Source: Mesodorylaimus sp. YZB2_4 (lineage: Eukaryota > Nematoda > Enoplea > Dorylaimida > Dorylaimidae). Taken from it: DNA of 64,000 bases. The stretch's first letter is position 1; every line of letters starts with the position of its first letter. The stretch lies in the NCBI GenBank assembly GCA_030248295.1, contig JASANH010000812.1, forward strand, positions 186,001 through 250,000, given 5' to 3'. The notes under the pieces were generated by a model that saw nothing but the letters and a program-made list of their open reading frames with translations, did not search any database and was not told the DNA's origin. The translations under genes and the position numbers were made by a program. Positions 46,701-57,360 of this stretch are shown in pieces.

Positions 46701-49162
46701 GCACCTTGTGGTGACAAAAATTACTTTGTTAGCCGTGCTCTTTAAAACAAATAAAAAGGAGTTTCTTAGGTGTCGGTGGCATACTCTCAGAAACAGAATG
46801 GAGAAAAAGATAGGGATAAAAATTTGATCTCATTCAGTTGCTTTTATCCTCTAGATGCATGGGATGGCCGATCTTACTTGGACACGGCTTATCTTTGTAA
46901 TATGCCAAGACTTGGGTTAGGTCGTCGTTGTCACCCATGGCATGGTTGAGCGATTCTCTGCCGATGGGGCAATATGTACCCATCCACTCTGACTCGAATA
47001 CTGGAAGGCGTGTGTTTGTCAAATCAAAATTGGCTGGAATTTGGTTACATTGCAAATATTGCTTTGGTTCCACAATGGTATAACGCGCCTCTTTTGGATT
47101 CTGGCACCAACGGTCGGGTATATTCTGGCACTGATCTTGCCTGTCGCCAGCTATGGTAAGGAAAGGGAAGCATCAGGGGTAATATGCTGTACACATGGTG
47201 CGAGCTAAAAACATTCCGGGGGCATATCTCGCAGAAGTTCTAATCACGCAAGTATTTAAAAAGGCACAAACCTAACGATAAGGCTCGTGCTACGTAAACT
47301 ATATACTTTTTTAGAATTTAAGAATGAAATATCCACGAAATATTCAAGACAGGATTTCTGTAAGGGTCGCGCTGCACGAATCTTAACTTACCTAGTAAAA
47401 ATTTTGACCCCATGTTTTTTTGTGCCATGGCGCTGTGGCCATGGCACAGTACACGTATACCGGATACTGTATCATGATATTTTTTGTTTTTAATTTTTTG
47501 TGTGTTGGGCCCCTCGACGCACCAGTTACCCACGCGACTTCCAACCCATTTTACCTTAAGCCGGCCAGCAGTCATGATATGATAAGCAAGCAAGGCTGTG
47601 CGGGGACCAGCACACATAGCAGCTTCCCTCTGCATGGCTCCATTAGGAGCAGCTCCACGCTAGGGCATCCTGGACTGCACACCGACTTCCTTGGACGATG
47701 GCGTTGCATCCTGCCTGTGTTCGACAGCCGAGACTGTCTACTCATTTGGCTTCCGTCTGCTCGGAGCACCTCTAGGGTATCGGGTAAGCCAGGTCTGACA
47801 TTTAGTCCCAAAACCCAACCCAACCCAACCCAGCCCAAAACCCAACCAGTTTTTTGGGGTTTTTGGGTTGGGTCGGGTTGGGTCAGATTTTTAGACAGGG
47901 TGATTTTGGGTTGTGGAGTTGACCTTTTTCCCAACCCAACCCAGAAAACCACTTTTCCACTTGGGGTGCCTTATTCGTAAGCATGTATGTGGTTGATTGG
48001 CACGGCGCTTTAAAGCCGACATGTTCATAGTAGGGTAAACTTTGAGAGTCAGAATGCAGCGTCAAAATGTGCTACCTGGTAAGGTCATCTTTCAGAGTTT
48101 AAGTACACTGTAAAAATTAGCTACCCGGTGCCCCAGTGAGGCCAGGGGAGACTCTTCGAATCACCTCACAACTTCTCTCTGGAGGAAGACTTTCGAGTGA
48201 AGCCACCATGCCAAGACTGTTTTCCGTCAGGTCGCTTAGTGAAGAATGATACCATTTACACAGAAATGTGCCTCATATTGATGATATACTTCACTGAACA
48301 AAAGGGGTTCTTTCAGGGTTTCAGTCCAATTTTTTCGAAAAATATGGGTTTTTATGAATTGGGTTTGGGCTCACTCGCGGATGGGTTGGGTTTAAGTTTT
48401 TAAAAATATCTTTAGGTCGGGTTCGACTTCAGAATTTTAGGGTTGGGTCTGGGTCGAACGGTGAACCCATTTTCGGACCTGGCGGGTCAGTCACACACGG
48501 CCTGCCGTGCAAGGTCAGCCAGGGTTTTCATGGTTCGCAAACCGACCTCAATTACCGGGAGTCGAACCCCGGACGAGTCCAACCACTCGCCCCCCCCCCC
48601 CCTAAGTAATACGGAGAGACGAATATTGAACCGCTGCACCACCGCGGTCGCCTGTATCATAATATTGCAGGACATGTACAGTATCATATAATAAATGTGA
48701 TTTATATAAAAATTTGAACCAATTTGGGGCGTGCAAAATGTGAACATTTATAATCCCTCTTAGTATGTGGATGGATAGACGTTTCTTAAAATTAAGTGTA
48801 CTATGTGCATAATATGTTCTTACCTATAAATCGTTTCAATTGGAACCAGTGAGACGGATCCAAAGTTTTATAATTACTCGAGCCGCTCACTCCAAAAGCA
48901 ATGGTATAATTTGCGAATGGCACATTCACGTCGATGGCCATCTCCACGCGTGTGATTTTATCCCTCGAACACTCGACACTGCTTAAGTTATTTTGCATGG
49001 TTGCCACATCAGTCACGTAGGCCAGTCGATCTCGTTTATCAGCGCTGTTTTTTACTTTCGAACATTCAACTGTCAGATTCAACTCGAATCGGATCCGAGT
49101 ATGATCAGTTAGAAAAGGTGTTGGTTCACCGAATTTGTCATATCTTGAGATCTTATCTAATT
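43749..49162 (-). CDS. secreted protein of an unrecognised family, tandem copy 2 (first exon not found)
   Basis: Exons on the minus strand: 49162-48824, 47150-46878, 45963-45646, 45592-45468, 44462-44354, 43978-43749 (464 codons with stop). Each corresponds in length, phase and wording to an exon of the gene at 51,149-55,739: FANYTIAFGVSGSSNYKTLDP; GDRQDQC...YYKDKPCP; CADGKYEFKFPEQVYSNGSR; NRAECSLIGNMSPFYTVGGYWW; SPYDGWSCHVNVTARLCAPHKRYY; then a Thr/Ser-rich end. The phase of the first listed exon needs a short upstream signal-peptide exon that I could not place. Introns hold a SINE, a tRNA-like sequence and microsatellites. No known domain recognised; extracellular location is inferred from paired cysteines and from the signal peptide of copy 1. 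Confidence 0.78.
44500..44990. repeat. ATGTATAT microsatellite region
   Basis: Mixed TATATGCATA and GTATGTGCG runs, then six units of ACCTGTATATGTGTAAT (about 16-17 bp) at ~44,885-44,985. Lies in an intron of secreted-protein copy 2. Confidence 0.75.
45235..45325 (-). repeat. tRNA-like SINE head in an intron
   Basis: Minus strand: A box TGGCCTAGTGGGATAAGGC (45,296-45,314) and exact B box GGGTTCGACCC (45,241-45,251). Ends do not pair as an acceptor stem and the middle is too long for a normal variable arm. Confidence 0.6.
46096..46107. repeat. poly-C tract (C12)
   Basis: Uninterrupted run of 12 C, followed by GCCCC, in an intron of secreted-protein copy 2. Confidence 0.9.
47805..48480. repeat. 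AACCC/GGGTT-rich element in an intron
   Basis: AACCCAACCCAACCC (47,815-47,850) faces GGGTTGGGTCGGGTTGGGTC (47,863-47,885), with more AACCC at 47,933-47,948 and GGGTTGGG words at 48,355-48,450. Related in wording to the GGGTC element at 56.1 kb. Confidence 0.55.
48526..48656 (-). repeat. tRNA-derived SINE split by a poly-C tract
   Basis: Minus strand: A box GGTGGTGCAGCGGTTCAA (48,626-48,643) and exact B box GGGTTCGACTCCC (48,557-48,569). A C13 run (48,590-48,602) sits between them where the tRNA variable region would be. Confidence 0.65.
48590..48602. repeat. poly-C tract (C13)
   Basis: Uninterrupted run inside the SINE. Confidence 0.9.
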
Positions 49163-49210
49163 CTGAAAAAATGTTGGGTTTTTATTAACAACATGTTTAC
49201 AAAATTTGAT

Positions 49211-49350
49211 CTAGAGATCACGGGAGATCCTTGGTAAATTTAAAGGTTTCTTTTTCTCAAAAACTCTAATGAGTGCAGAGAGAAGAAAATGGATTACGTT
49301 CGCCTCTGCTGCTGGTAAGGTAAATTGCATATTTTCCATCCATCTTGGGG
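49211..49350 (-). pseudogene. possible remnant exon of the secreted-protein family
   Basis: Minus strand GATGGAAAATATG, then CAATTTACCTTACCAGCAGC, resembles the exons encoding NGKYELQLPPAVF (copy 1) and DGKYEFKFPEQV (copy 2), with a +1 shift after DGKY. It lies between the two genes. The match is short. Confidence 0.3.
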
Positions 49351-49558
49351 CTCGCGTAAATGGGCGAAGTAATACAGAAGAAGTCGTGGGTAATTGAGTG
49401 AAAGTTGGTTTAAACCTGTTCTGCAGTTTCACTTAATTTTTCAAGTTTCTCAACTTCGATTGAAAAAATATGCTACGATTCTAGGAAAGTGTTTGTTTTC
49501 ACACGAAGTCACCGTCGATAATGACACATCATAATCGTTTGAGCCCGCAACGAAACGG

Positions 49559-49559
49559 C

Positions 49560-49627
<68 letters not shown>

Positions 49628-49628
49628 G
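49559..49628. repeat. (TA)n microsatellite
   Basis: About 27 perfect TA units, then TATATGTATATATATATG. Confidence 0.95.
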
Positions 49629-51055
49629 CAACGAAAATGTATATATTTGTATATGTAGATACATATTAATACATTCCCTGCCTTTTTGGGAATCCCTTCA
49701 ACGTGGTCTTTCTTGCTGATGCAACCCCCTCGCGCCATCCATGGCACATTGCGAACTGCTATTGTGACTTTTGATCGAATTAGTCCCAAATTTCATCCCC
49801 TGTCGCACGTCGTCGAATAATATCAGCCAGATTAGGGTCGTATCGATAAGGCATGGACATGCCTACTACTGCGATCAGCGCCAACCTGCTTTTCGATCTT
49901 AAGTTAGAAGTCTTAGAAGCCACCAGGCACAAATCTCACGATCAGATAGATTCAGGCGTTCATGGAGGACTCGTCCAACACTCGTCACCCCCTAACGTTG
50001 ATCAAATTTTCAATTTCAGATGAATTGATCTTAAAATATTCAGTTGAGTGACTTACTAAATGATTCAGTTATTTCTTTTTTTCAAAAAATTTTAATCCAC
50101 GCATGCACGCTTGGCTAGCAGAATTCTTCTGTTTTCTTCTTGTAGATACCACACTATTGCATGTGATACATGGTCAATAGGTTTCCAGGCAAACAACTTT
50201 ATGGAGAGATCGACAAGGGGCTGCTCACATCGAAACTGCCATAGGACCATAAAAGAGGATGCTCTACCCGAGTGGTACACTTCACTTTTCACTGCACCCG
50301 AAAAGGCTACGCATCATTGAAAATCCGCCATACTTTGTCTTGAAAAATTAAAAAAACTGAAGTCGCATTGGCCTTTCTTACTCTCCTCTGTTCCGACCTG
50401 CTCCTACTGCTCTGCATAGCAAAGATGCAAGGACTGCGGGAAATTGCATCCTTTCAAAGTCAATGTTTTTCTAATGCTGCTCCAACCAGTCACTCTAGTT
50501 TGGCTGACCTTGCAGAAAATTCCCTCTTGTAAGTATAATACACTTAACTTACTAATATAAGATGTCTCGACTGTAAAAAAATACAGATTGAGGACGAAAA
50601 ATGTCACAGATCGCGTGGAAGGCATCGATTCTATACAGTAGAATTCTTCGACCAGAGGAAACGCAGAGGCGAAAAACTTTTAAGCTGTACACCGATCCAC
50701 TAGAAGGCTGCCACGTCGCATGCCACATGTTCACACTCTCACGAGGATGTGCTATGCTGAGCAGTGGGTGCGTTGCTTACCGACTTGAATCATTTGTAGG
50801 CCTGGTTTAGGACGCGTCAGAGGCATGCAGCCGTCCAGGAATTGCTGACTTAGGTACATAGACAACGAAAAACAATACCTAAACTTCAAGATGCGAAAAA
50901 AATTCAAATTTAAATTTTGGCGCGAGATTTGAAGTTTTACAGTAATGCAGTTATGTTATGTAAATATTTTATTCTTTACAGTTCATGTGAGATAAATTAT
51001 TTCCTTCCATGGTGCGTTTGCAGCTAATTGAATCATGCACCACAACTACAGTAAA
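49629..51055. other. spacer between the tandem secreted-protein genes
   Basis: Several short open frames on both strands (for example 50,092-50,320) without motifs. The missing first exon of copy 2 may be here. Confidence 0.35.
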
Positions 51056-51061
51056 TTTATT
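51056..51061 (-). terminator. polyadenylation signal of secreted-protein copy 1
   Basis: AATAAA on the minus strand, 88 bp past the stop codon at 51,149. Confidence 0.55.
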
Positions 51062-51148
51062 GATCACATAATCGTATAATCACGTCAGGGTTGATAGGAA
51101 TCGAAAAAATAAAATCTTAGGCCCTTTGCAATCCAAGAAAAATGAATC

Positions 51149-54100
51149 TTATAAAGAAAATATTTTGAGAAATGAGAAGTTATGACATGATATAACCAAA
51201 ATAACCCTAAGATATGTATTACGTTTAATAGTACTCGCAGTTGACGATATCGTACTCCCAGTGCCAGGAGTTAAAGAAGACGTAAATGTGTGTGTGACCA
51301 CTTCAGTTTTATCCGTTTTTTCTTTCACGCTTGTAGGTGCACTGGTCTTGGATATAAAATCTGATGCAGTGATTGCTGGCGAAGTTGACGGTTCTTTTAT
51401 AGCTGCAAACATGTTCAAAATGAATTCTCATGAAACCTGATCTCCTACACTGAATTACTTACGTGAACTCAAAAAATATTCTCTGAATATTTTATACGGC
51501 GCGCAAAGACGAGCTTCAACTGTGACTTTACATCGCAGTCCATCATAGGGCGGGTTTATCGTTTGACCAAACTGAAAAAATGCACGTTTCCAGACTGCAT
51601 TCACGCGCACAATAAAAATATACAGTGCATGTGTGTGTGTGTCCGTTTTTTGTATTGCTACATATCTGCACTAATATAAATGTGAATCATGCGTATATGC
51701 ATATATTTTATATGTAGGTATACTGTGTACATAGATGCGTGTTTACGGTATACATTTGATATGAATACTGTATGTACATCAGTACATGCGTGTAACTTAA
51801 GAAACTTAATATCTCATATAAATTGCATTCTGCGGTAGCATGGTAGCATAATTATGATAGTATTCTGTTCATGTCTTCACATGACGGTGTAATCTATGGG
51901 GGGGGGGGGGGCATAATAAATGATTGCTAAATGAATGTACGCACGTGCGTAGTATACGTGTAAATAAGGATATAGATATATATGTATACATGTATATTTT
52001 CACAAACGTTCCGTATTTCCTCGAAATTCTCCCTGGGGGGGGGGGGGGGGAATTTTTTCAAATGGGTTCCAGACGGGGCTGAATAACCAGAGGGGGAGAA
52101 TAAAACTCGAACATTTTCCCGATGCCATTATAGAAAGATAGAGAGTCTAAAGCTTCCCAACAAGTACCGCTAATTCCGTTTATTTCAATACTTCCTTTCT
52201 CGTATTCATGCTGCTCATAACTGAATTTAATCAAAATGCACTATATCTTCGTCTTCAACCTCATCTTAATCATCTGACTCTTCAAGGAAAATATTTTTGT
52301 CACGCCAACACTCATATCCTTCACATTTTCCACACCTGATAATTCTGTGCGGTAATTCGAATTCGTCCCCAGGGGAGGATTTCCAGAGGGGGGAGAATAA
52401 AGTTCAATCGGGGTCTAGACGGGGAAGAATAAGCGGAGGGGGGGGGGGGAGGATTTCGAGGGAAAGAGAATATCGAGGAAATACGGTAAATATATATAAA
52501 AATTACTCAACAAAGGTCCTTACGCGTTTTGCATATGCATACTGTGGAAGATGGATATTATGTGTCACTGCATTTCACTAATTAGAAAGAACTTACATGT
52601 GTGCATGTTTAAGACTAAAATACTGTAACTTCGTTTGCCCGCTGATATTCAATAGGAGGCACTCTAGGAAACAGAAAAGAATAAGAGTTTGATTCCTACC
52701 TGAAATCGTTGGCCACCTTTTGGATCAGACCACGAGTACTGAGTCACATGGTAAGCCGTGGACATGCCACCAGCTATCCCGCAAGTGGCAATTTTTGACA
52801 CAGGATCGATTGTGACGGACACATTGCTTGCTAAATGGAAAAAATTTTTCCAGCATCATAATAATTTCAACCTGTGTGTAAACTTACAGAATAAGACGAT
52901 AAATCCTGTCCAACGTACTTTTTGCGAATCGAATAAAATTTTAATTTTTAAGACCTCTGATCCAGTCTTGAACACTGCTGGAGGCAGTTGTAATTCGTAT
53001 TTGCCATTGGTGCAGTTTGTCATTGCAATGGCCAAACCAGTTATCTTAGGATTTATGCGTAAAATATGACCTCGAAAAGTCGAGTTCTCTGATGGACAAA
53101 TAATTTCCAGTGGGCGTGGCAGCAAAGATGAGACTTGAAAATGTTGATAAAACGGAATCGTGCGGTTATTGTATCTGATTCGAGCAACCTTTTGAATAAC
53201 TGAAATATCAACATATTAGATATCCATATTTTCATTAACTTAAAGGGCCTCCTTTCCAAAATTAACTTGACGGCATTGTCACTTCTTGGCCTTATGGGCT
53301 CTAGTCATGAGGACCTGATCAAGTGGAGAAGAAAGCCATCGTTTCTTCTGCCACAGGTTTTAAATCATAAAAAAGCGAAAAATATTCTGAATTGTGCGTG
53401 TTTAAATTCTAGACCCCTGCCAAATAAAATAAAAAATGTCACAACCCTACCTTTGGCGTGGAAGTTGGTTTCAGATGCTCACAATACTGAAGATAAAATC
53501 AGTAGCAAGAGGGTTCTTCAGTATTATAGGACTTCAGGAATTTTTAGGTTCTTGTCCTCAGTTCATCATGATTGATTTGCACCAATCGCATTCTGAAACC
53601 TTATTTTTCTCTTTATCGATCGTCATCGTTTTATCATTTAAGGGAGGGTTTCTGAGAGACTCGACCAATCTGAAATATACTTGGCCAGTCGATTTTGACC
53701 CCATTTTATGTGCTCAGTCGAAAGTACTTCGAACTTATTGTCTTGGCGGAGGTAAAGTGTTTTTAAAATGCCTATGCATGGAAATACAGCACATTGTAGG
53801 TGAATTGGGGTCACTTTTGGTAAAAAAATCATAACTTGCTTAGTTTTCGGTCTAAAACGATTTTCAAAAAACCGAAATGACCGCTAAATTTCAAGGAATC
53901 TAAAACTTTCATAAAAATTCACCTAGCTGTAATCATTTATGAGATATTCGGAAAAAAACTATTCGTGATCTGCCGTTATCAGGCACGTAATCGATAATGG
54001 GTGAATTATAGAAGCCAGGTCTTCCTTTTTTCCTCACTGAAATAGTAGCCCATTGTCAGAACATCATAAAACAACCCCGATTTTCGCACCACAGACCACA

Positions 54101-55739
54101 GTTATTGTGCACATGGCTGATAACTGCGCGCCTTTCGGAAATTTCAGCAAATCATGCTCGATCATTCCAGCTCTTGATCAGTCGCGCTGATCAGTAATAG
54201 CCTATCTTGTAGCCCTTGAAAAGAGCTTCGAAACACTTTTTTCCTGCGTCAATACTCGTTCATTTTTACCAAAGATATTGGACGGAGAAAACTCCGATTC
54301 GGCAAAAAGTGGCCGTAGGACGCTACTTTTAAACTTCCATTCCTCTCAATTTTGACAAATTTTTACGGAGCATAAAAAAAATGTGGGTCAAAAAAGTCGA
54401 CTGGCCAGCCCTGGGTCGAGTCTCAGAATCCTCTCTTTTAATTATGTGGCTCTCCTGAATGTGCCGATTTCAAGCTCCCTCTTCGATAACTGCTCGCGGG
54501 TAGATACACCACATTCCTCCACTGAGTCGTCAGTGGGTAAAATGTAGTCCCAGATAAGATTAGCTGATTGCACATATTCTACTTTCCTTTCTCTAAAAAA
54601 CACAATGATCATACTTGGACATGCTTTGCCTCCACTGTAATAAGAATACGGCAGTGCGCTCTCGTCGATAATGTTAGCCATAGCTTCCACCAAAGATTTC
54701 GAATTTCCAGGGCAAAATACGCCAGTTACATATTGCCCTTCGATTCTCATTATCGGGTTTGTAAGGTTGAAACCTGATGAAAAAAGCTGGCAGTGTTGCG
54801 CGCCGCCGGTGGCATAAATACTAAATTTTGGCCCCTTCGGCTGCTTGCTGGTACATGATTGATGTTCCTCAGCTAAGGTAGCGCATTTTCTGTAGCTATC
54901 TCCAACTAAAAAGAAATTAACAAGTTTGTAGCGTTTGTTAGAAAAAATACTACTTCAGCCGTTTCTAATAAAACTATATGACAATTCAAAATTCAAACGT
55001 TGGCGCGCAAAAGTTGAGGATCAACAGGTACAGCGCTGCTTACTGCAATCCGCACATGTGCAGGTTACTGTAGCCGCTCATAATTGCGGAATCTATTTTT
55101 TCTTTCAGCAAGAGTTCGAGTTGATACCTTTTGTTTCTTTCTTAAATTTCTTGCACAAATAAATTTTGTTCAGCCAAAGGCGGATCACCTTTTTGGGCAG
55201 TCAGGCGTTCTCGGTTCTTAGATCACCGGGGGGGGGGGGGGGTAAATTTGGCAAAGTCGAGCACGGGAAAACTTACGAAAAAATCCATTAACCATAAACC
55301 ATTGATCAGGTCCAAGTGTCATGAATCCATCGGAGTCTTTTACACCAAACGCGATTGTATAATGAATAAATTGCAATGATTCATTTATTTGCAGGTACAA
55401 ATATGTTTTACCGCTTCTGTCACATAACACATTCCCTAGAACTGTATCTAATGTCTGCACGTCCGTGACATAAACGCGTCTTTTTGCGAGTCCAGAAATC
55501 GCTCTGCATTCATCCACTAGATCCAATGTAAATTTCAAAAATGTGGAGTCAGTAAAAATAAGGGACAGATCCCCGTATTTATCCAATGACTCTATGCGTT
55601 CTAGGTCTAGAATGCACGAAAATCAATAAACTTTTCCTAAAACCAATATTAGTAGTCTAATTTACTCACTGATGTACTCTTTCGCATCGGAACAATGAAA
55701 TATTATAACAATAAAACTAGACAGAAGTGATGTTTTCAT
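51149..55739 (-). CDS. secreted protein of an unrecognised family, tandem copy 1
   Basis: Complete: seven exons, 498 aa. Exons 55739-55670, 55606-55277, 54905-54615, 53199-52888, 52830-52700, 51571-51463, 51402-51149; all phases close. Signal peptide MKTSLLSSFIVIIFHCSDA. Exon 2 carries YVTDVQTLD and HYTIAFGVKDSD; exon 3 HCQLFSSGFNLTNP and YYSGGKACP; exon 4 CTNGKYELQLPP; exon 5 KIATCGIAGGMSTAYHVTQY; exon 6 PPYDGLRCKVTVEARLCAPYK; exon 7 a Thr/Ser-rich stalk and a short hydrophobic C-terminus (YLRVILVIS...) that could be a GPI-anchor signal or weak membrane anchor. I know no family with this pattern. The paralogue at 43,749-49,162 keeps every exon border, which confirms the model. Confidence 0.85.
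51640..51800. repeat. TGTGTG/TATATG microsatellite
   Basis: Imperfect GTGTGTGT and TATATGCATAT runs in an intron of secreted-protein copy 1. Confidence 0.6.
51898..51911. repeat. poly-G tract (G14)
   Basis: Uninterrupted; intronic. Confidence 0.9.
52035..52050. repeat. poly-G tract (G16)
   Basis: Uninterrupted; intronic, 124 bp from the previous tract. Confidence 0.9.
52438..52449. repeat. poly-G tract (G12)
   Basis: Uninterrupted; third in the same intron. TCCTCGAAATTCTCCC before the G16 tract and GGATTTCGAGGGAAAGAGAATATCGAGGAAATACGG after this one are inverted kin, so the tracts may lie in one foldback element (~52,015-52,490). Confidence 0.85.
54535..54561. repeat. decayed MITE end
   Basis: GTAAAATGTAGTCCCAGATAAG resembles the right end of the 175-bp MITE family. 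It lies in an intron just after exon 3 of secreted-protein copy 1. Confidence 0.4.
55228..55242. repeat. poly-G tract (G15)
   Basis: Uninterrupted; in an intron of secreted-protein copy 1, 35 bp from a splice donor. Confidence 0.9.
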
Positions 55740-56123
55740 TGATTAATCAGGCTTAGCAGCAAACTATGGAAAAACTGCGAAAAAGCTGTGTCAATATTCT
55801 TATAATATAGAGCGATCCACGTTGCGCGAAGAGAATCGATTGGCCTACTGTAAGGCTGGTATGCTTTTTTGGCGGACGTGTTCAACTTTGCTTTGCTGTG
55901 TGGGCTATGTAGATAAATAATCTTCGCACGCGAAATAAGACCACAAGTTCGAATTCGCGCCATTTTAAGTTGAAACTGAAGTACGCTAAAAATGTCTGCT
56001 GTGTGCGCGAATCTTCTATGCTGTAACACAGTTGCAGCGAAATGCGGGTATGCGCTGAAACAGTGCGCATTCGCTTCGCTATATAATGCAACTTCAGCGA
56101 TTTCACCTTCTCAAGGACGGAAC
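55740..56123. other. 5' flank of secreted-protein copy 1
   Basis: No exon supported. Confidence 0.4.
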
Positions 56124-56131
56124 ACCCATTT

Positions 56132-57078
56132 AGACCCCGGATCAGGTCAGGAACTTTCGGGTCTGGTCGGGTCGGGTCGGGTCAGCAAAATTTCGGGTCG
56201 GGTCACTTTTTTTAAAGATCGGGTCAAACGGGTCAAAAATACAGAAATTTTGCAACTTACTACTAAAAGCAACTACAGAAACCTTTTCGTAGTTGTTCGA
56301 CTCCAGGATTTGCAGTATATGCTTCATGCATGCATGCACAAAGTCTTTCATTCTACAATCACATTTGATTCCTTAATATGACATGACTTCCTGGGTAGAC
56401 CTGGCTGGAAGAGCAATATAGTCTGTACCTAAACACTAAATCCGCACCAATAATACCCCCTTGACCACCATCCATGTTACCATTCCAAAACAGTTTACTG
56501 TGTTCAAAAGTGATGGGTACCCTCACACCCCTCCATCAGTAGTGGAGGTTCTGGGGGGGAGCTAGTGTCCAGCACAATATGACTTTGTGAGCAACATCTT
56601 TTGTGAAGACCAGATGCAACTCTAGTCTGGGGTTCATATATAGTAGGTATTTCTTTGTTTAACATATGATAAACTGTCTCAGACTCCAAAAGTTATGACA
56701 AGAGTTGTCTTTATTTTTCACGCCTATTATTCGGATTGGTTAAATCTTGTCTCCAGTGTACAGACCCTACTCGCTTTTAGATCTAAGGTTTTTACAAAAT
56801 TATTTGACCACTGTTGTGGGAAATATGAAGGCACGTTATTGCATTTGCTAAGGATAACTAGGAAATAACAAAAGATGAAGATTCGCGTGCGTGAGATGTC
56901 TCTATCTCATATTTCCTCATAGTCACCTTTACACCAACGCCACCACGTTCTGAGCATTTGTGAATGGTTTTTATCGCGCGGAACTTCAACTACTTATAAC
57001 GAGTTCGGGTCAACCCGACCCGAAATTTCGGGTCAGGGACTTTCGGGTCGGGTCGGGTCCGACCCGATCTGGTGTCTA
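56132..57078. mobile_element. 947-bp hAT-type non-autonomous element
   Basis: The left end TAGACCCCGGATCAGGTCAG is inverted at the right (rc TAGACACCAGATCGGGTCGG). An 8-bp direct repeat CACCCATT flanks it at 56,124-56,131 and 57,079-57,086. An 8-bp duplication is the mark of hAT transposition. Both ends carry tandem CGGGT units. No transposase is encoded. Confidence 0.8.
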
Positions 57079-57165
57079 CACCCATTTCTTAAACGGTGAA
57101 CCAGTTGTGGAGAAAGAAAACCTCAAAAAACTGTAGCAAGAAACACTGCTCGCATAATATGTCCC

Positions 57166-57196
57166 GTAAAGTGGCAGTTAGAATCTGCCACTTTAC
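57166..57196. repeat. 12-bp hairpin upstream of the second VWA-like gene
   Basis: GTAAAGTGGCAG is inverted exactly as CTGCCACTTTAC across TTAGAAT, 165 bp before the ATG. Confidence 0.8.
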
Positions 57197-57360
57197 AACG
57201 CACGTACCTTACTATAATCTTAGCGCGTCGCCGGGATAACAATGCGAGATAGGAATCTGGAGCGTCGTAATTCAGGGATAATTCTGTCACTTTGCTGCGC
57301 TCTTGTCCTACGTGCGTTCACGCGTGAATTTTCATCTGTGCAGAAAGAGTCATTGAGGGA

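Noticed and set aside
47420-47980. 186-codon plus-strand open frame
   Set aside because: Low-complexity AACCC-derived end, no motif, and it overlaps intron of the minus-strand gene.
53267-53575. Plus-strand open frame containing LNSRPLPNKI, like a LINE endonuclease motif
   Set aside because: Only a few residues agree, no reverse transcriptase follows, and it lies in an intron of the minus-strand secreted-protein gene.
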